A DNA stretch of 64,000 bases from Streptomyces tibetensis. Its GTDB lineage: Bacteria; Actinomycetota; Actinomycetes; Streptomycetales; Streptomycetaceae. This document shows positions 25,485-33,291 of this stretch, piece by piece. Positions within the stretch are counted from its first letter, which is position 1; each line of letters opens with the position of its first letter. The notes beneath the pieces were generated by a model. The model was given only the letters and a program-made list of their open reading frames with translations, did no database searches and had not been told where the DNA came from. The stretch is taken from the NCBI RefSeq assembly GCF_007655005.1, contig NZ_SZVW01000005.1, positions 186,001 to 250,000 of the forward strand. The letters are read 5' to 3'. The position numbers and the translations under genes are program-made.

Positions 25485-27440
25485 TCAGCCCGCCTTCGGG
25501 GCCGGCACCTTCCTGGCCGGCGCGGGTGACGAGGCGAACTGCTCCGCCTGGAGCGCGTACAGCTCGGCGTAGAGCCCGCCGGTCGCCAGCAACTCCTCCG
25601 GCGTTCCCGACTCCACGAGCCGTCCCCGGTCCAGGACGTGCACCAGATCCGCGTGCCGCACGGACGCCAGCCGGTGCGTGATCAGTACGACCGTCTGGCC
25701 GCTGTCGGCCAGGGCGCGGATCCGCTCGAAGACCTCCAGCTCGGCCCGGGCGTCCAGGGCCGCTGTCGGCTCGTCCACGATCAGGATGCGGCCCCTGCGG
25801 TAGGCCGCCCGGGCGATGCCGAGCCGCTGCCACTGGCCGCCCGACAGCTCGTGCCCGCCGCTGAAGTTACGGGCGAGCAGCGTGTCCAGCCCGCGCGGCA
25901 GGTCCGCGACCACTGTCTCCGCCCCGGCCTCGGCGATCGACGCGGCCAGCCGGTCCTCGCACACGGGCACCGACGTACGTCCCAGTGCGACGTTCACCCG
26001 GGCCGTGAACGGCCACCGTTTGAAGTCCTGCGCCACCATCGCGATCCGTTCGGCCAGCAGGTGCCGGTCCGCGGTCGCCGCGTCCACGCCGTCCCACAGG
26101 ATCCGCCCCCGCTCCGGCGTGTAGAGCCCGGCGAGCAGCTTGACCAGGGTGGTCTTGCCGGAGCCGTTCTCGCCGACCAGGGCCACGATCCGGCCCAGCG
26201 GCAGGGTGAGCGTCACGTCGTCCAGGGCGGGGCGGGCGGACTCGCCCGGGTAGCGGAAGGTGACGTTCTCGAAGCGGATCTCGCGCGGATCCTCCGGCAG
26301 CCGCGTGCCGCCCGCCGGGATCGCCCACTGGTCCGCCTCGGTGTACAGCCGGTGCAGATCGCCGACGAACAGCGCCTCCTCGTGCAGCGCGTTGACCTCC
26401 ACCACCAGCGTGTCCAGGCTCTGCGAGCCGGTCCGGATCGCGATCACGGCCGTACCCGCCACCGACAGGGCCATCGCGCCCGCCAGCAACAGCCCGCCCA
26501 GCGTCGCGTACGTCGCCACCGTCGCCAGGCCCGTCCACGCCGCCGCGATCAGGCCGGTGCGCGCGGCGAGCCTCGCCAGGCGGGCCTGCTCGGCCTCGGC
26601 CGTCTCCGACATCGCGCGGAAGTGCCGCAGCAGGAAGGAGCCCACCCCGTGCACCCGGATCTCGGGGGCCGCCTCGGGCTCGATCAGCAGGCTGCCGAGC
26701 AGCCGGCCCGCGCGGGCGTGCTGCACCCAGGCGTGGAAGGACTCGTAGCGGCGCCGGGCGACGGTCAGCGCGCTCCAGGCGCTCGGGAGGGTCATCGTGA
26801 CCAGCAGCGGCAGCAGGGCGGGGTGCAGCACGGTCAGCACGCCCGCCGCCGCGACCAGCGAGATCATCGCGTTGATCACGCGCGTCCCGTAGGAGATCAT
26901 CCGGCGCGCGGAGGCGGCGCCGTACTGTGCGGTGTCCAGCAGCTTGTGGAAGGCGTGGTCCTCGATCGCGGCCAGTTCCACGGCCGCGGCCCGCTCCAGG
27001 TACTGCTCGGTCGCCACCCGCTCCACCTTGGGCTCCAGCCGGCCGGTGGCGTAGGTGCTCGCGGCCCGCAGCAGGGCTGCTAGGAACATCACGACGGCCA
27101 CCGTGACCAGGGCGGGGACCGCTCCGCGCAGCCGGTCGTCGATCGGGCCGCCGCCCATCAGCCGGGCCAGCACGCTGTTCACCGCGAGCAGGCTCACCGC
27201 CTGCGCCAGGCCCCGGCCCGCCTCGGCGGCCAGCACGATCCGCGCGGCGCCCCGGTCGGCCTGCCGGGCGAGCCGGAAGCTGGCCGCGAGCAGGGACGGC
27301 AGCCGGGTGATCATGGCGCGGAAGTTCAGCTCCAGGAACGCGTCCGCGTGACTGTTCCAGCCCATGTCGTAGCGCAGTGGCCCGCCGAAGAGCAGCCGCT
27401 CCGACTCGGACACCTCCGGCGCCGTCCGCTTCTTCCTCAC
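25485..27440 (-). CDS. ABC transporter, fused permease and ATP-binding protein
   Basis: A half-transporter of about 651 residues. The N-terminal membrane domain has about six helices (residues about 60-370) and the C-terminal nucleotide-binding domain has Walker A LVGENGSGKTT, the Q-loop QDFKRWPFT, signature ELSGGQWQRLGIARA, Walker B ILIVDEPTAALD and the H-loop LITHRLASV. This is exporter-type (ABCB-like) architecture. No peptidase domain or biosynthetic partner is adjacent, so the cargo is unknown. The GTG at 27440 follows GGGGGAGGT; a longer start (27488) lacks support. Confidence 0.9.
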   Translation of the reverse strand: MRKKRTAPEVSESERLLFGGPLRYDMGWNSHADAFLELNFRAMITRLPSLLAASFRLARQADRGAARIVLAAEAGRGLAQAVSLLAVNSVLARLMGGGPIDDRLRGAVPALVTVAVVMFLAALLRAASTYATGRLEPKVERVATEQYLERAAAVELAAIEDHAFHKLLDTAQYGAASARRMISYGTRVINAMISLVAAAGVLTVLHPALLPLLVTMTLPSAWSALTVARRRYESFHAWVQHARAGRLLGSLLIEPEAAPEIRVHGVGSFLLRHFRAMSETAEAEQARLARLAARTGLIAAAWTGLATVATYATLGGLLLAGAMALSVAGTAVIAIRTGSQSLDTLVVEVNALHEEALFVGDLHRLYTEADQWAIPAGGTRLPEDPREIRFENVTFRYPGESARPALDDVTLTLPLGRIVALVGENGSGKTTLVKLLAGLYTPERGRILWDGVDAATADRHLLAERIAMVAQDFKRWPFTARVNVALGRTSVPVCEDRLAASIAEAGAETVVADLPRGLDTLLARNFSGGHELSGGQWQRLGIARAAYRRGRILIVDEPTAALDARAELEVFERIRALADSGQTVVLITHRLASVRHADLVHVLDRGRLVESGTPEELLATGGLYAELYALQAEQFASSPAPARKVPAPKAG

Positions 27441-27695
27441 GGTCGACCGACCTCCCCCGCTCGGGCCCGTTCCTGAACGAACGGCCACTATCGCGGGGCG
27501 GACGCCACCCAGGGCAGGGCGTAGCCCGGGGCGCCGGATGCGCGCGGGCGCACGACCTGGCCGGGGGAGGTGCGGGGCGGCGCGGGGGTGTGGGGTGGTG
27601 GGGGGACGGGGGCCTGCGCTGGGGTTGAGGGGATCGGCGGTTGAGGGGATCGGCCCGAAGCCCGAAGGGGGCGCGCGCCGACGGTGCCGAGGCCT
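27441..27695. other. G-rich intergenic stretch
   Basis: Together with the 44-bp array that follows, this makes a 364-bp gap between the ABC exporter and the next leftward gene. It is very G-rich on the plus strand and carries two copies of GGTTGAGGGGATCGG (near 27622 and 27637). I see no gene. It probably contains the promoter of the ABC gene. Confidence 0.6.
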
Positions 27696-27803
27696 GTCGT
27701 GCGGGGCCGGGCGTGCGCAGGGGAGTGGGGGGGCAGCCGGTCGTGCGGGGCCGGGTGTGCGGAGGCGGGGTGGGCGGCGGCCCGTCGTGCGGGGCCGGGG
27801 CCG
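27696..27803. repeat. 44-bp diverged tandem repeat, about 2.5 copies
   Basis: Copies of GTCGTGCGGGGCCGGG start at 27696, 27740 and 27784, exactly 44 bp apart, with the rest of each unit diverged but G-rich (one run of seven G). The array ends at the stop codon of the next leftward gene. The G-runs could form quadruplex structure. Confidence 0.75.
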
Positions 27804-27804
27804 T

Positions 27805-28239
27805 TTACGCGCTGACCGGACGGGACCAGGACGGTGCCGTCCCCGTCGCGCGGCACAGGGCCAGGTAGAGGGGTATCGGCGGGGTGTACGGAAGGGTGCC
27901 GTCCGGGCGGTGGATCAGGTCGGGGATCTCCGGCAGGTCCGGGACGGCCGCACCGGTGACGTACCGCGACGGGGCGGGCCACTCCAGGGCGTGATCGGAG
28001 TCGGACGGCACCAGCCACCACCAGTGCGTCTCGTCGGCGTAGACGCAGCCCACGCGGGGCAGCCGCGGCATGACCAGCGGGCCGAGGGCGGCGGGCACGG
28101 CGACCGCGTCACAGCCCAGCGGGGCCGTCATGCCCTCGGGCACGGGCAGCCTCAGGGCCGGGCCGGGTGTCCGCAGCCCGCGGCGGACGCGCAGCAGCGT
28201 GTCCAGGTTCAGCACGCGGCCTCCCGGCGCGGGACTCAT
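27805..28239 (-). CDS. conserved hypothetical partner of the HATPase protein
   Basis: A 144-residue protein with no family I can name. It has a Pro-rich N-terminal half, the segments PLVMPRLPRVGCVYADETHWW and LEWPAPSRYVTGAAVPD, and no membrane segment. Its ATG overlaps the stop of the upstream HATPase gene (ATGA), so the two are translationally coupled and probably act together. I recall similar proteins next to HATPase/DUF397 loci in other Streptomyces, but that is memory rather than a comparison. Confidence 0.7.
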   Translation of the reverse strand: MSPAPGGRVLNLDTLLRVRRGLRTPGPALRLPVPEGMTAPLGCDAVAVPAALGPLVMPRLPRVGCVYADETHWWWLVPSDSDHALEWPAPSRYVTGAAVPDLPEIPDLIHRPDGTLPYTPPIPLYLALCRATGTAPSWSRPVSA

Positions 28240-28901
28240 GCGTGCCCCCGCTCTCGGCGGCGCTGCTGCGGGGGGACCTCCGGGACTCCGCGCGTGTGGC
28301 GGGTCTCCTGACGGGTTCCGTCTTCGTCGTCCGAGTCGTCGGACGGGCCGCGCTTCGGGCGGGCGCCCCAGCCGAGGTCGGCACAGGGCTCGGCCGGATC
28401 GTTCGGCAGGTCCGCCGTGCGGGGCAGCTCGGCCCAGACCAGCAGCCCGGGGCCGTTCTCATGGGCGCCCCAGGAATGACAGAGGGCGTCGACGAGGAGC
28501 AGTCCCCTCCCGTGCTCCTCCTCGGGCCGTGTCCGGCTGGCGGCGTGGGGCTGGCCAGGGGCGCAGCCCTCGTCGCGCACGGCTATCCGCACCAGGTCGT
28601 CACCGTCGTGCAGCTCGCACACTATGTGGGTGCTCGCCGTGTGCACGATGGCGTTGGTGACCAGCTCGGAAACCACCAGGGCCGCGCTGTCGCACGTGTC
28701 CTCGCACACCGACCAGCCCGTCAGCCGGGCTCGGGTCAGGCGTCTGGCCTGGGCCGGAGAACCCGGATGTGCGGCCAGCTCGAAACGGAACCGGCGCTCG
28801 GCAGCGGCCCCGAGGGGGACCACTTCCGTGGCGGCGTCAAGCCCGAGAGGGCCTGCGGCGGCGTCTGTTCCTAAGGGCGCGGACGGAATCACGCTTGCCA
28901 C
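28236..28901 (-). CDS. ATP-binding protein (HATPase_c, anti-sigma/RsbW-like)
   Basis: A protein of about 221 residues with a GHKL-type ATP-binding domain: N box ALVVSELVTNAIVHT, G1 box VRDEGCAPGQP and G2-like HGRGLLLVDALCHSWG. Proteins of this type in Streptomyces are serine-kinase anti-sigma factors or orphan regulators without a receptor domain. The C-terminal tail is charged and low-complexity. GTG 28901 is my preferred start (28928 also possible). It diverges from the XRE/DUF397 operon across a control region rich in repeats, an arrangement like the whiJ/abaA-type developmental loci. Confidence 0.82.
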   Translation of the reverse strand: MASVIPSAPLGTDAAAGPLGLDAATEVVPLGAAAERRFRFELAAHPGSPAQARRLTRARLTGWSVCEDTCDSAALVVSELVTNAIVHTASTHIVCELHDGDDLVRIAVRDEGCAPGQPHAASRTRPEEEHGRGLLLVDALCHSWGAHENGPGLLVWAELPRTADLPNDPAEPCADLGWGARPKRGPSDDSDDEDGTRQETRHTRGVPEVPPQQRRRERGHA

Positions 28902-28917
28902 TATCGCCCCGCCGTGA

Positions 28918-28953
28918 ACACTTGGCAAGTGTCACTCTGAAAATTGCAGAGTG
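28918..28953. promoter_or_regulatory. two adjacent inverted repeats in the divergent control region
   Basis: ACACTTGGCAAGTGT (28918-28932) is a 15-bp palindrome. CACTCTG (28933-28939) and CAGAGTG (28947-28953) form a second inverted repeat with a seven-base AT-rich centre directly beside it. They lie just upstream of the HATPase gene start and are probable operators. Confidence 0.65.
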
Positions 28954-29023
28954 CTGTGTGACGGTCTGAAAGGCCGTGGCACACTGCTCGCAACAGCACC
29001 CCGCGCGGCGCCAGTTGAGATCG

Positions 29024-29078
29024 TCGAAGATTCGTTCGAAACCTTTGTTCGAATCAGTTCTTCGAAAGGGTCCTCGAA
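29024..29078. repeat. array of five phased TCGAA sites
   Basis: TCGAA occurs at 29024, 29036, 29049, 29062 and 29074: spacings of 12, 13, 13 and 12 bp, three of them as TTCGAA. The sequences between them differ, so the conserved part is the pentamer and its phasing. It lies 68 bp upstream of the XRE regulator start and is likely a multi-site protein-binding region. Confidence 0.7.
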
Positions 29079-29145
29079 TGGCGCCGCCGGGCTGTCAGCG
29101 TTCTTTTGTGACCGGCTCGTCAGAACTCTTTCCTGGAGGTGGAGC

Positions 29146-30006
29146 GTGAGTGAACCGCGGTCCGCGCCGACGGTCGGTCAGGTCGTCCTCGGCCGACGCC
29201 TGTTGGACCTGAGGGAACGCGCCGGGATGAAGCGCGAGGAGGCCGCGCGCATCCTCCGCGTCGCCCCCGCCACGGTCCGCCGTATGGAAATGGCCGAGGT
29301 CGCGCTCAAAATCCCCTACCTGCAACTGCTCCTCAAGGCCTACGGCATCTCCGACGAGGAGGCCGAGGCCTTCGTCCTGCTGGCCGAGGAAGCCAACCGG
29401 CCCGGCTGGTGGCAGCGTTTCCACGACATCCTGCCCGGCTGGTTCTCGATGTACGTGAGCCTGGAGGGCGCGGCCAGCGTCATCCGCAGTTACGAGCCCC
29501 ATTTCGTCCCCGGGCTGCTGCAGACCGAGGACTACGCGCGCGGGGTGCTCCGGTCGGGCGCCATCGGTCAGACCCGGCCCGATGACATCGAGCGCCATGT
29601 CGCCCTGCGCATGCAGCGCCAGGACCTGCTCACCCGCGAGGACGCGCCGCGGCTGTGGGTCGTGATGGACGAGACCGCGCTGCGGCGCCCGGCCGGGGGT
29701 CCGGAGGTGATGCGGGCCCAGATCGACAAGCTGCTCGACGCCACGAACCTGCCCAACGTGACGCTGCAGATCGCCCCGTTCGCCAATGGGCCGCACCCGG
29801 GCACGTACGGGCCGTTCGTGCTGTTCCGATTCGCCATGCCCGAACTGCCGGACATGGTCTACAGCGAGTACCTGACCGGCGCGGTCTATCTGGACGCGCG
29901 CACCGAGGTGGCGACCCACCTCGAGGTCATGGACCGCATGGCGGCGCAGGCCGCTACGGCACATCGCACGAAGGAGATCCTCCAAGATCTCCGCAAGGAG
30001 CTGTGA
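29146..30006 (+). CDS. XRE family regulator with DUF5753 domain
   Basis: A 286-residue protein. An N-terminal helix-turn-helix occupies residues about 12-70 (LGRRLLDLRERAGMKREEAA, then RVAPATVRRMEMAE), and a C-terminal DUF5753 domain follows (SYEPHFVPGLLQTEDYARGV, NVTLQIAPFANGPHPG). WhiJ-like regulators of Streptomyces development have this build. The GTG at 29146 is preceded by GGAGGTGGAGC. The stop codon abuts the ATG of a DUF397 gene with no gap, so the two form an operon. The palindromes and TCGAA array upstream are its likely binding sites. Confidence 0.92.
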   Translation: MSEPRSAPTVGQVVLGRRLLDLRERAGMKREEAARILRVAPATVRRMEMAEVALKIPYLQLLLKAYGISDEEAEAFVLLAEEANRPGWWQRFHDILPGWFSMYVSLEGAASVIRSYEPHFVPGLLQTEDYARGVLRSGAIGQTRPDDIERHVALRMQRQDLLTREDAPRLWVVMDETALRRPAGGPEVMRAQIDKLLDATNLPNVTLQIAPFANGPHPGTYGPFVLFRFAMPELPDMVYSEYLTGAVYLDARTEVATHLEVMDRMAAQAATAHRTKEILQDLRKEL

Positions 30007-30261
30007 ATGGATCGCATCAAGCCGCGCAAACACGTCTACAACGGCATGCCCGCGCGCGACTTGGGCAGCGAAGGCTGGCACAAGCCGTGGAGCGGCGGGA
30101 ACGGAGGCAACTGCCTGGAGGCGATGAAGCTCGCCGACGGCCGGATCGCCCTCCGGCAGTCCACCGACCCGGACGGACCGGCGCTGATCTACACCACCGC
30201 CGAGATGACGGCCTTCATCGAAGGGGCGAAGTCGGGCGAGGCGGACTTCCTGCTGTCCTGA
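30007..30261 (+). CDS. DUF397 domain protein
   Basis: An 84-residue DUF397 protein (WSGGNGGNCLEAMKLADGRIALRQS, with the typical DPDGPALIYTTAEMTAFI end). These small proteins almost always accompany an XRE/DUF5753 regulator and are thought to bind or antagonise it; some pairs have been proposed to behave like toxin-antitoxin modules. The ATG directly follows the TGA of the regulator. A run of seven T (30275-30281) shortly after the stop may end the transcript. Confidence 0.92.
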   Translation: MDRIKPRKHVYNGMPARDLGSEGWHKPWSGGNGGNCLEAMKLADGRIALRQSTDPDGPALIYTTAEMTAFIEGAKSGEADFLLS

Positions 30262-30342
30262 TGCGTACGTGCCGTTTTTTTGTCCTCAACTTTCCTACGC
30301 TGGTGCTGAATTGACCGCCCATTGCGCCTTACGGAGTGCCTC

Positions 30343-31155
30343 ATGACCGGGCAGGACCCCACGTCGGCCGTCCAGGTCGACACGACCAGACCCCATCCCG
30401 CGCGGATGTACGACTGGTACCTCGGCGGCAAGGACAACTACCCGGTCGACGAGGAGATGGGCCGGCAGATGCTCACCCTCGACCCCAGGGTGCCGGTGAT
30501 GGCCCGGGTCAACCGCGCCTTCATGCACCGCGCCACACGCTGGCTGGCCCGCAACGGCGTACGGCAGTTCCTGGACATCGGCACCGGCATCCCGACCGAG
30601 CCCAACCTGCACCAGGTCGCCCAGGAGACGGCGCCCGGCGCCCGGGTCGTGTACTGCGACAACGACCCCATCGTCCTGGCCCACGCGGCGGCGCTCCTGC
30701 GCGGCACGGACGAGGGTGCGACCGAGTACCTCCAGGCCGACGCGCGCGACCCGGACGCCATCCTGGAGGGCGCGAGGAAGGTCCTGGACTTCAGCCGGCC
30801 CGTCGCACTGTCGCTGGTCGCGCTGCTGCACTTCGTCTCCGACGAGGACGGCGCCCACGACCTGGTCCGCCGGCTGCTCGCCGAACTGCCCTCCGGCAGC
30901 TACCTGGTGATGACCCACGCCACCGCCGACTTCACCCCGGAGGAGTCGAAGGCGGCCACCGAGAAGCTGCGCGCCGCCGGCGTCACCCTGGCCCTGCGCT
31001 CCCGCGCGGAGTTCACCCGCTTCTTCGACGGCCTCGAACTCGTCGAGCCCGGCGTCGAAATGCCCCATCGCTGGCACCCCGAGCTGGGCGAGCCCGTGCC
31101 CGGGCAGGACGACGGGGTGATCCCGGGCTACGGGGCGATCGGTCTCAAGGCGTAG
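30343..31155 (+). CDS. SAM-dependent methyltransferase, DUF574 / Methyltransf_19 type
   Basis: A 270-residue protein of the actinobacterial family once called DUF574. It opens with the diagnostic HPARMYDWYLGGKDNYPVD and continues with FLDIGTGIPTEPNLHQVA (motif I) and VVYCDNDPIV. The length is normal. Members often lie near XRE/DUF397 genes, as here (82 bp downstream). No substrate is known. The ATG at 30343 follows CGGAGTGCC. Confidence 0.92.
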   Translation: MTGQDPTSAVQVDTTRPHPARMYDWYLGGKDNYPVDEEMGRQMLTLDPRVPVMARVNRAFMHRATRWLARNGVRQFLDIGTGIPTEPNLHQVAQETAPGARVVYCDNDPIVLAHAAALLRGTDEGATEYLQADARDPDAILEGARKVLDFSRPVALSLVALLHFVSDEDGAHDLVRRLLAELPSGSYLVMTHATADFTPEESKAATEKLRAAGVTLALRSRAEFTRFFDGLELVEPGVEMPHRWHPELGEPVPGQDDGVIPGYGAIGLKA

Positions 31156-31192
31156 GCGTTTCCGGGTCCGCCAGGGTTCCGCTCCGGGCCGA

Positions 31193-32605
31193 TCACGGTG
31201 GCGGCAGCGCACCGCACAGCGCCTCCAAGGCCGGCCCGTAGGCGTGCTCGGAGGGGGTCCCATACCCCACGACGAGCCCGTCGCCCACCGGCATGTCGGT
31301 CTCCGGGTGCCGGAACGCCGCGAGACCGTCGAGGGCGACACCCTGCCAGGCGGCGGCCTTGACCGCGGACGCCTCGGTGCCGGGCGGCAGCCGCAGCACC
31401 GCGTGCAGCCCGGCCGCGATCCCGGTGGCCTCGATGTGCGGCGCGTGCTCGGCGAGCGCCGCGACGAGCCGGTCCCGGCGGCCGCGGTAGCGCTGCCGCA
31501 TCCGCCGCACATGCCGGTCGTACGCCCCCGAGGCGATGAAGTCCGCCAGGCACAGCTGGTCGAGGACGCTCACCCACGCCTCGCGCTCGCCCTTGGCGTC
31601 CAGCACGGCGCCGACGTACCGCTCCGGGAGCACCATCCAGCCCAGCCGCACCGCCGGCGACAGGCTCTTGCTCACCGAACCGATGTGGATCACCCGCTCG
31701 GGGTCGAGCCCCTGGACCGCGCCGACCGGCTTGCGGTCGTAGCGGAACTCCCCGTCGTAGTCGTCCTCCAGGACCACCCCGCCACGCGCGCGTGCCCAGT
31801 CGATCACGGCGGCCCGGCGCGCGGGGTGCAGCGGGCCACCGGTCGGGAACTGGTGTGCCGGCGTGAGCAGTACGGCCCGCTCGCGCTCCAACCGGTCGAC
31901 CTGTGCGCCGTTCTCGTCGAGGGGGAGCGGCACGGTCCGCACCCCGGCCGCGGTCAGGATCTCCCGGTGGAACCCGAGCCCGTACGCCTCCACCGCCAAG
32001 GGCCCGCGCAGGACGCCGCCGCCGAACAGCAGCCGCAGCGCGTGCGCGAAACCGGAGCAGACCACGATCCGGCCCGGCGCGGTCCGCACCCCCCGTGCGC
32101 GCGCCAGGTACTCCGTGAGCGCCTCCCGCAGTTCCGGCCGCCCCGCGGGGTCGCCCGGCCCGAACACCTCGCGGGGCGCCTGCTGCAGAGCCCGCCGGTA
32201 GGAGGTCAGCCAGGCGGTGCGCGGGAAGGCCGAGGCGTCCGGCGTGCCCTGCGTCAGGTCGTGCCGGGGACCACGCGCGCGGGCAGGCGCCTTCCTGGGC
32301 ACGCGAGCGGCGGGGCGCAGCGGCTCGGCGCGCTCGGCGACCCGGGTGCCCGAGCCCTGCCGCGCGGTGAGCCAGCCCTCCGCGACGAGTTCCGCGTACG
32401 CGTCCGCCACCGTGTTGCGGGCGACACCGAGGTCCGCCGCGAGCGAGCGGTACGGCGGCAGCCGCGTGCCCGGAGCGAGCCGCCCGCTGCGGACGGCCTC
32501 GCGCAGGGCCCGGATCAGCGCCGCGCGGCGGCCGCCCGGCCCGGTCAGCTCCAGATGCAGGTCGGACCCGATCCGCTCCGCCGTATTGACCCACGAATCC
32601 ACCAT
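31193..32605 (-). CDS. MocR/PdxR-like regulator (GntR HTH + aminotransferase domain)
   Basis: A 470-residue fusion. The N-terminal GntR-type winged helix covers residues about 15-85 (APGTRLPPYRSLAADLGVAR, NTVADAYAELVAEGWL), and a fold-type I aminotransferase domain follows with the PLP-binding lysine in HIGSVSKSLSPAVRLGW. MocR regulators sense PLP or amino compounds and often control the divergent gene, here an AhpD-like protein 47 bp away. The ATG at 32605 leaves only eight bases to a -10-like TAGGGT, so the message may be leaderless. Confidence 0.9.
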   Translation of the reverse strand: MVDSWVNTAERIGSDLHLELTGPGGRRAALIRALREAVRSGRLAPGTRLPPYRSLAADLGVARNTVADAYAELVAEGWLTARQGSGTRVAERAEPLRPAARVPRKAPARARGPRHDLTQGTPDASAFPRTAWLTSYRRALQQAPREVFGPGDPAGRPELREALTEYLARARGVRTAPGRIVVCSGFAHALRLLFGGGVLRGPLAVEAYGLGFHREILTAAGVRTVPLPLDENGAQVDRLERERAVLLTPAHQFPTGGPLHPARRAAVIDWARARGGVVLEDDYDGEFRYDRKPVGAVQGLDPERVIHIGSVSKSLSPAVRLGWMVLPERYVGAVLDAKGEREAWVSVLDQLCLADFIASGAYDRHVRRMRQRYRGRRDRLVAALAEHAPHIEATGIAAGLHAVLRLPPGTEASAVKAAAWQGVALDGLAAFRHPETDMPVGDGLVVGYGTPSEHAYGPALEALCGALPPP

Positions 32606-32652
32606 GGAAATGCACCCTACAGCGGGTCTTTCCGGCTCGTAGGTTGAAGGAC
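32606..32652. promoter_or_regulatory. divergent mocR/ahpD-like promoter region
   Basis: Only 47 bp separate the two start codons. TAGGTT (32640-32645) lies seven bases before the AhpD-like ATG. On the other strand TAGGGT (complement of 32614-32619) lies eight bases before the mocR ATG. Two back-to-back, almost leaderless promoters fit, with any MocR site inside them. Confidence 0.55.
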
Positions 32653-33138
32653 ATGACGACGAACACGAGCACGGAGAGCACCCACGCGACGGCGAACCGG
32701 CTGGACTTCGGCGCGTCCGCACCGAAGGCCTTCCGGGCCCTCATCGCCTTCGACGCCGCCGCCCGCCAGGGCCTCGACCCGGCCTTGGTCGAGCTGATCC
32801 AGATCCGTTCCTCGCACCTCAACCACTGCGCGTACTGCCTCCATATGCACACCAACGACGCCCGCAAGGCCGGGGAGAGCGAGGACCGGCTCCACATGGT
32901 CGCCGTGTGGCGCGAGGCCCGTCATTTCTTCTCCGAGCGGGAGCAGGCGGCCCTCGCCCTCACGGACTCGCTGACACTCGTCGCCGACGCCGGCGTGCCG
33001 GACGACGTCTACGCGCAGGCGGCCGCGCGGTTCGACGAGCGCGAACTGGCCCAGGTCATCGCCCTGATCTGCACGATCAACACGTGGAACCGGGTGGCGC
33101 TGTCGACGGGGAAGGTCGCGGGGACGGACGAGCGGTGA
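32653..33138 (+). CDS. AhpD-like carboxymuconolactone decarboxylase family protein
   Basis: A 161-residue protein of the AhpD/CMD fold with the redox motif CAYCLHMH (Cys59 and Cys62 plus the partner His). AhpD-type proteins with this CxxC reduce peroxides or disulfides using lipoyl or thiol partners. The C-terminal helix ELAQVIALICTINTWNR is typical. The start is the ATG at 32653, with GAAGG upstream; a TTG three codons earlier is unlikely. Control by the divergent MocR regulator is likely. Confidence 0.9.
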   Translation: MTTNTSTESTHATANRLDFGASAPKAFRALIAFDAAARQGLDPALVELIQIRSSHLNHCAYCLHMHTNDARKAGESEDRLHMVAVWREARHFFSEREQAALALTDSLTLVADAGVPDDVYAQAAARFDERELAQVIALICTINTWNRVALSTGKVAGTDER

Positions 33139-33149
33139 TCGTCCGCTGG

Positions 33150-33184
33150 GTGATCGGTGATCGGTGATCGGTGATCGGTGATCG
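33150..33184. repeat. heptamer GTGATCG, five copies
   Basis: Five perfect head-to-tail copies of a 7-bp unit just after the AhpD-like stop codon and ahead of a 22-bp array. Confidence 0.9.
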
Positions 33185-33196
33185 TCCGCCCGGTGG

Positions 33197-33284
33197 GCGG
33201 TGATCGTGTGTCGGGTGAGCGGTGATCGTGTGTCGGGTGGGCGGTGATCGTGCGTCGGGTGCGCGGTGGTCGTCCGGCGGGTGG
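33197..33284. repeat. 22-bp tandem repeat, four copies
   Basis: Units start at 33197, 33219, 33241 and 33263 (each begins GCGGTGRTCGTG or a close variant; the last is diverged). The array ends eight bases before the 3' end of the gltD-like gene. Confidence 0.85.
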
Positions 33285-33291
33285 CGGCGGA

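Noticed and set aside
29024..29078. TTCGAA sites as SOS boxes
   Set aside because: Single TTCGAA palindromes at 12-13-bp steps do not form the spaced TCGAAC/GTTCGA pair required for LexA.
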